From positions 119,410,021-119,474,020 of the forward strand of contig CM045767.1 of NCBI GenBank assembly GCA_025200525.1: a stretch of DNA of 64,000 bases, given 5' to 3'. The notes below the pieces were generated by a model. The model searched no databases and had not been told where the DNA came from. It saw only the letters and a program-made list of their open reading frames with translations. Source of the DNA: Camellia lanceoleosa (taxonomy: Eukaryota; Streptophyta; Magnoliopsida; Ericales; Theaceae). The translations under genes were made by a program, and so were the position numbers. Each line of letters opens with the position of its first letter. The first letter of the stretch is position 1. This document shows, one piece after another, positions 36,101 through 46,445 of the stretch.

Positions 36101-36234
36101 TAGCAGAAGGAGTGGCCCAAACCCTCGTCGAGAGGGTTGGAGAGGTAGAAGGAGATGTCGTGTCGCCGCTGTGAGATTTCGCCGGCGGCGTCGCAGACGA
36201 AGCAGAGGTTGAGTTTACCCACACCGTTGCCCAT
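33129..36234 (-). CDS. PLL: POLTERGEIST-LIKE protein phosphatase 2C (3 exons)
   Basis: Predicted Mg/Mn-dependent Ser/Thr phosphatase of plant PP2C clade C. Exons on the - strand: 36234-34648, 34551-34438, 33509-33129. All are GT-AG and join in phase to 693 aa. The N-terminus MGNGVGK carries a glycine at position 2, as in myristoylated POL/PLL proteins. [16 protein letters not shown] (34-49) and [10 protein letters not shown] (66-75) are family-typical. The catalytic domain is split: GEDR (241-244), YDGFNGPDA with metal Asp262, GSCV (447-450), GDSRA (466-470), FGAGFLK (560-566), SSDGLYQYF with Asp612, and HDDVSI near 675. A charged insert with [11 protein letters not shown] (354-364) lies between motifs, which is normal for this clade. 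An in-frame upstream extension exists, but MGNG is clearly the start. Known relatives act in meristem/CLAVATA signalling; the role here is inferred. The gene is intact. Confidence 0.93.
33890..34373. repeat. 242-bp tandem duplication in PP2C intron 2
   Basis: AATTAGAAAGGAGGGTAATA occurs at 33901 and at 34143. The similarity runs on through TTTACATTGATTCTGTGTCC, GGGATTAGATGGTTC and TTTCAGAGCATT. The copies differ at only a few bases, so the duplication is recent. The open frames across it are not conserved as coding and lie in an intron of the opposite-strand gene. Confidence 0.9.
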
Positions 36235-36254
36235 TTCGAGAGAGAGAGAGAGAG
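36235..36254 (-). repeat. (CT)n tract in the PP2C 5' leader
   Basis: On the - strand a run of about nine CT units precedes CGAAATGG, the start-codon context. CT-rich leaders are common in plant genes. Confidence 0.8.
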
Positions 36255-36410
36255 AGAAAGATAGAGTTGGATGGAGGCTGAGGAGATGATGTATGTATAG
36301 AAATGTATGTATAGCGAGAGAGAGACAGGGAGGAGAGTTGACTTTGTGTTTGAGAATGGGGATTTGATTTGAGTGAGTGGGGTGGCGTTGCTTTGTTGAA
36401 TATTTATTTG

Positions 36411-36420
36411 TATTTTTATA
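36411..36420 (-). promoter_or_regulatory. Candidate TATA box of the PP2C gene
   Basis: TATAAAAATA on the - strand lies about 180 bp upstream of the start codon. It is the only strong TATA word in the leader region. Assigned by position. Confidence 0.45.
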
Positions 36421-36714
36421 TTCTATGATGGACTGTTTGGGGGTTGACTTTAAAAGCATTCGTTTTCTTCTTCTGCTCCTTCTGGTAAAGCGTGTGCGTG
36501 TGTGGTGTGGAAGCGTGTGTACTTCAATGATGTTATGATTAGTGGAAGGAATAGAATTTATGAATTTACGTTAAGTAATTAAAAAATGTAAAAAGATATG
36601 ATAAATTATAATCGTAAATTGTGATTAATAAAAAATACAATTATGTGACATTTCAGAATCAATAAAGAATTTTTCATAATAATCATGTTATAATTTATCG
36701 ATATAACACTCTTA
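36421..36714. other. Upstream flank of the PP2C gene
   Basis: AT-rich with a short GT-rich patch at 36490-36520. No gene is seen. Confidence 0.4.
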
Positions 36715-37230
36715 GGTCCAGTTTGTTTCTAGAGATAGAATGAAGGGAATTGATAGTGAGGGGATTAATAGTGAGAGGATTGTTAGTGAGGGTCGTTTGT
36801 TTTCAGAGATAGAATGGAAGGGATTGATAGTGAGGAGATTAATAGTGAGGGGATTGTTAGTGAGGGGATTAATAGTGAAGAATTGTTAAATTATTTTTAT
36901 ATAAAATAATAAAACAAATAAAAAAATATAAAAATTAAACATTAATATTTTTAAAAAAGTTTCCAATATATAAAAAATAAAATTTTTTTTAATCCCCTCA
37001 CTATTTTTTTAATACCATCTCTACCTCCTCACTATGAATCTCCTCCCCAAGGGTGTTAGTAATACCAAGGTATTAGTAGTACCCTCCTCATCTCTCAAAA
37101 CAAACAAGGTATTAGTAATACCAAGGTATTAGTTAGTCCCAAGGCTATCTCTCAAAACAAACACCCTATATACTAGTCCCAAGGTATTCATAATCCTAAT
37201 CCCCTTGCTATAACCCCAAACAAACGGGCC
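36715..37230. mobile_element. PIF/Harbinger-type (Tourist-like) MITE, TSD TTA
   Basis: GGTCCAGTTTGTTTC at the left and AAACAAACGGGCC at the right are inverted. TTA flanks both ends (36712-36714 and 37231-37233), the target size of this superfamily. Inside, terminal-like modules are repeated: GAGATAGAATG...GGGATTGATAGTGAG appears twice on the left, and CTCTCAAAACAAAC with CAAGGTATTAGTA twice on the right. The element is longer than usual because its ends are duplicated inward. No coding. Confidence 0.75.
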
Positions 37231-37566
37231 TTAATCCATCCCTATTAACATAGAAGAGAGAGATAAAAAGAGGAGGGTAAATCCTCTCTTTTACATGATC
37301 TACTCTATATTATATAAAATTAATTAATAACATTACTTCTTTCGTTTTAAGATATTAATTTTTTATTGTCTCCAATTATTAGTTTTTTTCAAAAATTAAA
37401 TATAAAAATAATATAAATTTTCTATTTTATTTTTTTTAAAAATTTATTAACGATATAAAAAATATAATTATGACATTGATATTCTTTAAAATATATACTA
37501 TTAAAAGGAAATTTTAAAAAATTAATTTTTTTAAAATACAATAATTATACTATTAAAAAAAATTAA

Positions 37567-37859
37567 GGACTTGTTTGGTTTTGTTTTTTAGAAAAATTAT
37601 TTGGAAAAATTCTCTACAAACAAATTTTCAAGAGTAATCAAACCAAGCAAATTTTTTAAAAAAAAATCTCAAATTTTTGTTTGGTTATGTATTTTTCAAA
37701 ATCACTCTCTCTCTCTCATACACATCAAATCAATCACTTCTTTTAAAATTCTTTCTCCAAAATAATTTTTCAAAACTATTTTTAAAAAAAACAAACTAAA
37801 TAATTTTTTATACTTTTTATCTAAAAAATTATTCTATAAATACAAATCAAACACACCCT
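37567..37859. mobile_element. MITE (TTGTTTGGTTT family), copy 2
   Basis: Same order of words as the element at 9341-9632: AAAAATTCTCTACAAA, AGAGTAATCAAACCAA, CTCTCATACACATCAAATC. The ends ACTTGTTTGGTTTTG and ACAAATCAAACACACC are imperfectly inverted. Confidence 0.7.
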
Positions 37860-38499
37860 AAATTTTTAAAGAGATTATTATTTTAAGACGGAGGGGGAAA
37901 ATTGGTGCTTCCGAACATTTTCGTTTTCGTGAAGTGGTGTGACCGTGTGGCTCAAGTTGATGATGGGGAGGCTGCGGCATCTAAAGATATCATTCAACGT
38001 TTGAAATGTACGAAACTTCACAAAGTCAAAAGGTTAGACGTAGCTATGCATTAATTAGAAGCATGTCATCTGGACATAGCTGGTTGACACGTGGCTCAGT
38101 GGGTGGTCTAGATTAAAGGTTTAATTGGTTGACATTTCACAGAAGAAGAGAAATTTTGAGTTGACCTTCACTCTTCGAACTAATGTTGGTACTTACTTAT
38201 TGACGATTTATTTAAAGGCCAAATTACATTTTAACTCTTTAATTAAAAATTATTACATTTTGTTTGCTTGAATTATCAATTTGAATTAATGTATAACTTA
38301 TAAAATAAATAAAAATTATTATAGATAAGACACATTAGATATTATGAGATGCTTAAAATTTCTTAATTTTTAAGATATATAAGTTAAATAATAGTCAAAA
38401 TATAAATCTCCATGAGAGTCTATCAAAATATAATATATCATTAAATAGGAGAGAGGAATAGAGTTATCAATATGTGAGAGTCACTTTGGGTAGCAACAA
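37860..38499. other. Intergenic DNA, no gene
   Basis: No coding frame. A less AT-rich patch at 37915-38160 is unassigned. Confidence 0.5.
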
Positions 38500-40718
38500 T
38501 TGATGGTAATTAACGATTGCTAACTAAATTTATGCATAAAAAGAGTTGATAATTTAATTAATTATTGGGAATGATGCCAATCAAAATTCTAAACTACAAC
38601 TTAAATGACGATAGTAGTGTGTTAAGTGTTGCTGGTAGCGGCTTTGATGACAACAATGACGAATTTATAGGTGGCAAAAATGGACCTTGTAGAGAGGGAT
38701 TGGTTCAAATAATGGTAGGTTTTAGATGGAAGATGGTGGTGTGAGAATGATTATGCCTTGCAATCTAACTAGTTTTTTGTTTGAATAAAAATATCTTTTA
38801 TAAAAATGTGAGGCTAGAAGTGTAATTTTATTTTATTAGATATATTAACGATGCTATTTAAAATTTAAATATCTGGATAAATGAATTTAAAAAGTAAAAA
38901 TATTTGATTAAATATTAAATAAATTCACTAAAAATAAAAAATAAGAATTGAAAACTAAAAATGTTTATTTAAAAGGGACTAGGCCTTCTCTAGTTTGGTA
39001 TTTCAACGATACAATCTAGCCCATTTTGAATCCGTCACATGTTCAATGTATACGGGTCGTTGATTGGATATTAACAGTTATTTGATCAGATCATATTTTT
39101 AAATTATACTTACCATTAACACAAACACTACAAGAAAAAACAGCTTTGGCGACTAAAATTTTAGTCGCCAAAGGTCCCATTTTAGTCGCCAAATGTCGAA
39201 ATGGCACTTTTCCCGACTAAAAATCTTAGTCGCCCGTTTTGTCGCTGATATATGGTCGCGGAAGCCTTTCGCGACTAAAAAATTGTTAGTCGCCAAACGA
39301 TATGTCTTCAGCGACGAAAAACTTTGTCGCCAAATGCAATTCTAGTTTTGGGAACTTTACATTTAGCGACTAAAATCTTAGTCGCCAATAGTTTTTTTTT
39401 TTTTTGAGTTTCCCGACTAAACTTATCGCCGCCAAAAGAAAACCATTCGGCGACTAAACTCTTTAGTCGCCAAAAGACTTTTTGAAAAAAAAATTTTTGC
39501 CCTATCAGCGCTTCTCTTGCACTCAACCTTCGACTGCAACTTCCAAGCTTGGACCTCCACAAAGACAGTCCACCCACTATGCCACTGAATCCTCACGAAT
39601 ATAATTGCAACTTATATTATTTATACACTATTTTCACCGTATTAATAGAAAACTATATATATAAATATAGTTATATATATTAAATATAATTTATGTATAA
39701 AATAAATGATTTATTAAAAAAAATTTGACGACACTTTTGGCGACTAAAATAAATTTTTAGTCGCCAATTTACTAATTTTCGGCTACTAATTAATTTGTTT
39801 GTCGCTAAAAATAAAGTTCGGTGTACAAATGAAGCAGTTTTGGCGACTAAACTGAGTTTTAGTCGCCAAAAAGGTCCCCTTTTGGCTACTAAACTCAGTT
39901 TTAGTCGGCAAATGAGAGTTTTCAGCGACAAAAATGTTTATAGTCGGCAAAAGACCTATAATCGGCGACAAAAATGTTTTTTAGTCGCCAAAACCAGAAC
40001 GTTTGGCTACTAAATTAATTTAGTCGCCAAAAACTGCGACTTTTGGCTACTAAACAAACTTTAGTCGCTAAAAACCCTATCGTCGGCGACTAAATCGCCT
40101 TTTAGTCGCTAAAACCCTTATGTTTGGCGACTAAACTATTTTAGTCGCGAAAAGTGCTATGTTCGGCGACCAAAACTGTTTTAGTCGCCATTTGTGTGAC
40201 TTTCAGCGACGATTTTTGGTTTTTTGGTCGCCAATTGTGATTTTTCTTGTAGTGAAACTTGATCTAATTAAATGATTTTCAATATTCGATCAATATGATT
40301 TTTTATAGAAATGAAATATTCAATGAGTCTTACAAATTAAACATTTGGATCATCAATATGGATCTTGTGGGATGCCTTTAGTTTCTTTCTTCCTGTTGCA
40401 GTTTTCCTTGATCAAAAAAAAAATAAAATATGGACCTTGTGGTAGTTCTACGAAAGTCTAATAACTTGTTTCAATTTGATTTTGAGCTGGAGAGAAACCA
40501 TTCATACCTATTTGAAAACTCAAAACCATTTTTTTGCATTACAATCACCCAAGATCCATTGACATTTTTTTGTTTTAAATTTCTTAATTTTTTTTTGGAA
40601 AAGAAAACATTATCAAAAGTACTTTCAAAATTTAAAAATAAAAACGTTGTTATAGGGGCTTCCAGATTTTATTTATTTATTACTACTAATAATTTGTTTT
40701 TATTTGATTTTGACCCAG
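38500..40718. repeat. Tandem segmental duplication, copy A (contains a CACTA element)
   Basis: Starts TTGATGGTAATTAACGATTG and ends TTTGATTTTGACCCAG. Without the CACTA element and a roughly 72-bp insert at about 40363-40434, the unit is about 1.0 kb and aligns through its length with copy B, with few substitutions. It carries only the right arm of the hairpin MITE that copy B has complete, so copy A probably lost the left arm. No protein-coding gene is seen; a 61-aa frame in B is broken in A. Confidence 0.85.
39126..40254. mobile_element. Non-autonomous CACTA element, 1129 bp, TSD AAA
   Basis: It begins CACTACAAGAAAAA and ends TTTTTCTTGTAGTG, perfect inverted termini of the CACTA superfamily, with AAA on both sides. 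Copy B of the surrounding duplication has the uninterrupted site (ACACAAACTTGATC at about 41821), so both boundaries are fixed. The subterminal regions hold many GGCGACTAAA and TTTAGTCGCC words in both orientations, as expected of transposase binding repeats. No transposase is encoded, so it would need one in trans. Confidence 0.95.
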
Positions 40719-42215
40719 TTGATGGTAATTGACGATTGCTAACTAAATTTATGCATAAAAAGAGTTGATAATTTAATTAATTATTGGGAATGATGCCAAT
40801 CAAAATTCTAAACTACAACTTAAATGACAATAGTAGTGTGTTAAGTGTTGCTGGTAGCGGCTTTGATGACAACAATGACGAATTTATGGGTGGCAAAAAT
40901 GGACCTTGTAGAGAGGGATTGGTTCAAATAATGGTAGGTTTTAGATGGAAGATGGTGGTGTGGGAATGATTATGCCTTGCAATCTAACTAGTTTTTTGTT
41001 TGAATAAAAATATCTTTTATAAAAATGTGAGGCTAGAAGTGTAATTTTATTTTATTAGATATATTAACGATGCTATTTAAAATTTAATTTTAATACATTA
41101 CAAGATAAAGTTTCATAATTTTTAATTGAGTGTAAAATTATACAAAATTATAGTTTAAAGAGGTAAAATATAATTTACTTATTTAAAATTTCATACAAAA
41201 AGTTTAGCGAGGCTAATTCATGTCAAACTTCAAGGTGTTGCTAGTGTTTGTACGTCAAATGAAAAAACCTAAAATGGAGTTCAACAATCAATTATAATAT
41301 TTTGTTTGGTTTGGAGTTTTAAAATTAGTTTTTGAGTTTTTAATCTATATATTTTTGTTTTTAGTGAATGTTTTTAATTTTGTAATCAACTTTTTTATTT
41401 TTTAAATTCATTTAATTTTGATATACTTAAAAGTATAAAATTTATGAAAATAATCTATAAAAAATTAATTAAATACAAAAGATATTTTTAAAATATAAAA
41501 ATTTAGTTTTTTTTTTTTGTATTTATTGAAAAGAAATTTAAATTTCTTCACAAATATTTTAATTTTAAGTGTATCTAGATAAATGAATCTAAAAAGTAAA
41601 AATATTTGATTAAATATTAAATAAATTCACTAAAAATAAAAAATAAGAATTGAAAACTAAAAATGTTTATTTAAAAGGGACTAGGCCTTCTCTAGTTTGG
41701 TATTTCAACGATACAATCTAGCCCATTTTGAATCCGTCACATGTTCAATGTATAAGGGTCGTTGATTGGATATTAACAGCTATTTGATCAGATCATATTT
41801 TTAAATTATACTTACCATTAACACAAACTTGATCTAATTAGATGATTTTCAATATTCGATCAATATGATTTTTTATAGAAATGAAATATTCAATGAGTCT
41901 TACAAATTAAACATTTGGATCATCAATATGGACCTTGTGGTAGTTCTACGAAAGTCTAAAAACTCGTTTCAATTTGATTTTGAGCCGGAGAGAAACCATT
42001 CATACCTATTTGAAAACTCAAAACCATTTTTTTGCATTACAATCACCCAAGATCCATTGACATTTTTTTGTTTTAAATTTCTTAATTTTTTTTGGAAAAG
42101 AAAACATTATCAAAAGTACTTTCAAAATTTAAAAATAAAAACGTTGTTATAGGGGCTTCCAGATTTTATTTATTTATTACTACTAATAATTTGTTTTTAT
42201 TTGACTTTGACCCAG
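40719..42215. repeat. Tandem segmental duplication, copy B
   Basis: Matches copy A from TTGATGGTAATTGACG to TTTGACTTTGACCCAG. It lacks the CACTA element and the 72-bp insert, and contains about 485 bp (41089-41573) missing from copy A, most of it the left part of a hairpin MITE. The unduplicated flank resumes with TGCAGCCTATGAG. Confidence 0.85.
41305..41670. mobile_element. Hairpin MITE (GTTTGGAGTTTT family)
   Basis: The left arm has GTTTGGAGTTTTAAAATTAG, TTTTTAGTGAATG and TTTTGATATACTTAAAA. The right arm carries the inverted counterparts TTTTAAGTGTATCTAGA, TTCACTAAAAATAAAA and AATTGAAAACTAAAA. Relatives occur at 10680-11050 and 11610-11955, and a right-arm remnant lies in copy A at about 38864-38967. 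Confidence 0.6.
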
Positions 42216-42238
42216 TGCAGCCTATGAGATCTTATCTT

Positions 42239-42263
42239 CCCCCCCCCCCCCCCCCCCCCCCCC
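42239..42263. repeat. C25 homopolymer
   Basis: Twenty-five consecutive C, immediately after the end of copy B. A run of this length is unusual in AT-rich plant DNA. Confidence 0.95.
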
Positions 42264-43737
42264 AAAAGAGGGTCAAACCAACCACATCAAGTTTGAATGA
42301 TCCCAAACTGCATATTATTACATCCAATACCACAACTTGCAAAAATTATGCAACGAACCGACATCTTTCAAAAATATTTACATTTCAAATGAAATTATAT
42401 CATATTGTTTTCAACAATTGCATTTTCGCTTTTGACTCCATAGAAATTGACAAATTGCGTAAAAGAAAAATAGAAAATCACATTTTTGTTCTCTGTATGT
42501 GGGGGCAAATACAACTATTTTTTAACATGAAAATTAATACTTCATATTTAGTCTCTCTATTTTTATTTTTATTTTTATTTTTGTGACACAGATTCACTTC
42601 TTTCTCGAAACATTTTCAATTAATAATGTTAGATATCTAAAAAATTTAACTTGAAAGATATTTAGAAAAAAAAAACTATGTGTGGTAAAGATTATACTTT
42701 CAAGTAAGCATCAACATTAGCCTTAACAAATTAATTTTTTAATTAAATATAACTAGTAAACTATGACAACATTGCTCCATCAATCTCAACAAACTAATTT
42801 TATGACTAACTATTATTTATATTTGTTACAATAACTCAACAAATTTGTTGAGGCTATTCTTTTACTATTCTAGAGTACTATCATTGAGAGAATAGATAAT
42901 AAAATATTTTTTTAATAAAATAAAGTTAGAATAGAGAGTCTAATTGACGGTGTATTTAAAAAGAGAGTTGTATAAAATAGAAAAGTGATTTTAGATTGTA
43001 ATTTGGTTCAAAACTTGTTGAGCTTGACGTGGATGTTGTAAGTCCCACTATACAAAAATTTAAAATGAACCACATCATATTTTAAGATAAATTTGTAGAC
43101 AATTTTTCTAAGATCCTATATTTTCTAATTTTTAATTGTAAGATTATCTTAAAAATTTCTTCGATTCTATGGTTAAAAATGCATCGTCAATAGATAAATA
43201 AAAATTTCAGAACAAAATGATAGCATACAAATATAAGCAAATATTGAATGCCCTTGAAACATTACTCCACACAAATCAGCATTTGTCAACTTATCTCTCA
43301 AAACATCTACACAAAAATAAATTTTACAATCATCAACCAAAATCACATTCAAATTAAAGCAACATATGGCAATGTTACAAGAGAACTCAATAACTTCTAG
43401 TGATAATTGACTCTATCAATGACCCACTAAATAAATTGGCATGTGTGAACTTGTTTATAAGTTGCTTTTTTTTATTGTAAGACTATTTTTAGTCTTTTGT
43501 GGAGGCAGTTTCATTGCTTTCAAGTTGGCTGGTTAAGCCACTCAAGCCCATGCAATATGATTGGACATAACTGAGAGAGAGAGGAAATGGATTTTATTAT
43601 TTTTAAAGCACTAAACAACAATAATGGATAATTATATGTATTGGCTTAACGCATGATAAACGTATGGCTCTTTTTGTTAATTGTTTTTTTTTCTTCGCCT
43701 TCATCTTGTTCAAAGTCTTAAGTGGGATGATAAAGCA
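42264..43737. other. AT-rich intergenic DNA, no gene
   Basis: No coding frame or recognisable repeat. Confidence 0.55.
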
Positions 43738-43741
43738 ACAC

Positions 43742-43772
<31 letters not shown>
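43742..43772. repeat. (AAT)n microsatellite
   Basis: About ten AAT units. Confidence 0.95.
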
Positions 43773-43778
<6 letters not shown>

Positions 43779-44370
43779 GCAAAACAGCATAAGTTGTGAA
43801 GATGGTCAACATTTGAAACATAAATTCTAGATGTCTCCCTTTCAATTTTGGTATTTACATTTACATTGGTATATATATATATTTTTTATTTTCTTTCGGG
43901 TTAGTGAAAAATGGAATACAAGAAAACCCAAGCAAGGAGAGGAAAAAAAAAAGAGTGTAGATTAAAAGGTAATAAGAGCTCCAGTTCAACCAAATAGCCC
44001 ACTATTGCTAAAGTAATAATTCTGTAATCTCGTAACACTAACTTATCATGATATGAAGTGTTTTCAAATTAATAAGAGTAATAGTTACAAAATGAATAGA
44101 ATTTATCACACCATATTGGTAGGTTAAGAAACAAGACTAGACTCATGTAAAAAAAAGTTGACGAATCTAAACTGACTGTTCAAGATCAATTAAAATTTCA
44201 ACTTTCAAATTTTTTTTTAATAACAAATACAAACTGAATCTACTGAAATATTTTATTTAAATAATTTTATATTTTAATTTTTAAACATTAGAAATAATAC
44301 ATTTTTTGTGATAAAAAATAAGGAGAGAGGTATTTATAGGGTATTCTTTTTTAATCCTTACAAGTTTTCA
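43773..44370. other. AT-rich intergenic DNA, no gene
   Basis: No feature beyond a short (TA)n at 43870-43880. Confidence 0.5.
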
Positions 44371-44379
44371 TAAAATTTA

Positions 44380-44628
44380 GGGCAAATTACATATACCTCT
44401 CTCGGGGTTTAGCTAAATTACAGATATTCCTGAGGTTTCGAAAATTACAGATACCCCCTGAGGTTTATATTTTCACAACAAATTACCCCCTAAGATTTAT
44501 ATTTTCATAACAATTTGCTTCCTAATTTGTTATGCAAATATAACCTTCATGGGGTATCTGTAATTTCTCAAACATCATGAGGTATCTGTAATTTTGCTAA
44601 ATCTCGAGGGGGTATATGTAATTTGCCC
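44380..44628. mobile_element. Mutator-like MITE with 9-bp target duplication
   Basis: The ends GGGCAAATTACATATACC and GGTATATGTAATTTGCCC are inverted over at least 30 bp. TAAAATTTA flanks both sides exactly (44371-44379 and 44629-44637), the 9-bp duplication typical of Mutator-like elements. The interior repeats ACAGATACCCCCTGAGGTTT-type modules in both orientations. No coding. Confidence 0.85.
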
Positions 44629-44639
44629 TAAAATTTATT

Positions 44640-45403
44640 AAAAGCTCATGTGAACTGCTTGATCTGTTTTGGTTTCATAATCATTAAAATTAAAAAATTT
44701 ATTAATCAAACCGAACCCAACCCAACCAAGAAAATCACAAATGGGCAGCCGCCTTAGCTGACCTACAAGTTATTGAGAAACTTGAAGCTATTGAATGGAA
44801 ACTCAAGAAAATCAAGAAAATCATATGTAATGGGGACTATAGAAGAAACTTGAAGGGTCTTGCAAAGCAAGCTTGATATCCATACACTTCACACAGAGTA
44901 AAGTGTATCCTCCAATGCCAAACAACAATCTTCATAAGAAAGCAACAAAAACACGTTTTGTAAAAATCTATAGAAACACTATCGTGACTTTTGCACCTGT
45001 TTTTTTCACTGCTCTCGCACACGCATTTAATTGACTCCACACATGCCAATATTGTACGTGGCGGTGAAAAATGAGTAATGATTCATCCCCTTTTCCTCCT
45101 ATTCCCTTTGACCCCTCTCTCTCTCTCTCATTGATTACATTTTCTTTTTTTTTTTTCTTTCTTTTCCTACTCCTCCAATCACCACCCGCCACGTAGTAAA
45201 GGGGAGTGAGAGGGTGACCCCCAAAAGGGGGTCTCAAGCATTATTCGTAAAGAATATGGTGCATAGGCAGTGTCTTTAACGTTATTAGACGCGAAAATAA
45301 TGTGGGTTAATCCGTGATTTTGTTGGGTATTTGGCAATTGGGTTAAAAGTCCTTTTTTTTGACTTTTTATTTTTTTTTATCACATCAGTTTTTTTTTTTT
45401 ATA
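44640..45403. other. Intergenic DNA, no gene
   Basis: No coding frame is supported. It contains a (CT)n at 45117-45129 and a T-run at 45145-45158. Confidence 0.5.
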
Positions 45404-45745
45404 GAAAAATTACAAATATATTCCTTAAGATTCGATTAAAATATGAATCATCCCTGTAGTTTTAGAAATTACATTTCACCCCCTGAGATTTTTAATTTCA
45501 TAACAATCGCCCATTTTATTAATAAATTATCAAGTCAATTATCAGTTTTTAATAATGTTAGAAATATATTTCAATTAATAATTTAGGTAATTTTATTATT
45601 GTATAGGAGAGCAATTATGAATTTCTTTTTTTAGTTAATTTTGTTAAATAAAAAATACTAACAAGGAGGTATTTGTAATTTTCCAAATCACAGGGAACAA
45701 TCTGTACTTTAAGCAAACCTCATGGGGTGTATTTGTAATTTACCC
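45404..45745. mobile_element. Diverged relative of the 44.4-kb Mutator-like MITE
   Basis: The left end AAATTACAAATATATTCC and the right end GGTGTATTTGTAATTTACCC are inverted. Interior words ATTTCACCCCCTGAGATTT and TTTCATAACAAT parallel those of the element at 44380-44628. No target duplication was found. Confidence 0.6.
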
Positions 45746-46445
45746 TTATTTTTTTATACATTTTTTTTAAAAAAAATTTAAAAATTAACTTTTAACATAT
45801 TTCTCAAAATAAGCTTGGATATGACATAAATACTGGAAGGATATTTAAGTGTTTTGTACTTGTATACTACAACTTAATTATATGTATATATAATTATGTA
45901 TCATATACACCTTTTAATTAAAGAAAAAAATGGCATAATTTTGAACTTTTCGAGTTATAATTACAAAAAATATATATAACTAAAGATCTTATGAGTTACA
46001 ACCAAACACCACATGAAATATAACTAAAGATCTTATGGGTTATAACTAAAATAATGTCATAACTAAAAAAGAAAAATCGATCATAATTAAAGAAAAAAAT
46101 AATATAATTACAGATGTATATAATATACCCCTTTCATAGGATGCACATAGTAAAATTTCCTATAGTTATAAGATAGAAATTATCTCTATATTTCATTTGT
46201 AAATTTTTATGACCAGTAAAATTGTACCAAATGTAGATGTAGTCCTAATTTTAAAATAAATTATATTTAAGGCTCTTTTGGAGAGAGTTAAAAAAAATTC
46301 CAAAGTTAGCTTTTAACTAATTTTAAGTCACATCATTTCTTATATTTTTTACACGTTTTTTCAAAAAAAAAAAAAAATCAACTTTTAATCATCTTCTCAA
46401 AATAAGCCTTAATATTATATTCTTGTGTACGTATCATTTACATTT
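45746..46445. other. AT-rich DNA, possible MITE remnant
   Basis: 45835-46150 contains TATACACCTTTTAATTA and TATACCCCTTTCATAGGATG in opposite sense around repeated AACTAAAGATCTTATG words. This suggests a decayed MITE related to that at 8286-8629. No gene. Confidence 0.35.

Noticed and set aside
36235..36459. 75-codon in-frame extension upstream of the PP2C start
   Set aside because: It covers the CT-rich leader and the TATA-like word. The family starts at MGNG, which is present at 36234.
39126..40254. Regular GGCGACTAAA/TTTAGTCGCC spacing that looks array-like
   Set aside because: Irregular spacing, both orientations, and inside CACTA termini: these are subterminal repeats, not a CRISPR or satellite array.
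40784..40969. 61-aa frame repeated in both segmental copies
   Set aside because: In copy A the matching frame has a stop near its end, and no family is recognised; similarity follows from DNA duplication.
44837..45237. Two overlapping - strand frames of 70 and 89 codons
   Set aside because: Composition follows a poly-A/G tract, there is no recognisable motif, and the frames have no supporting promoter or splice context.
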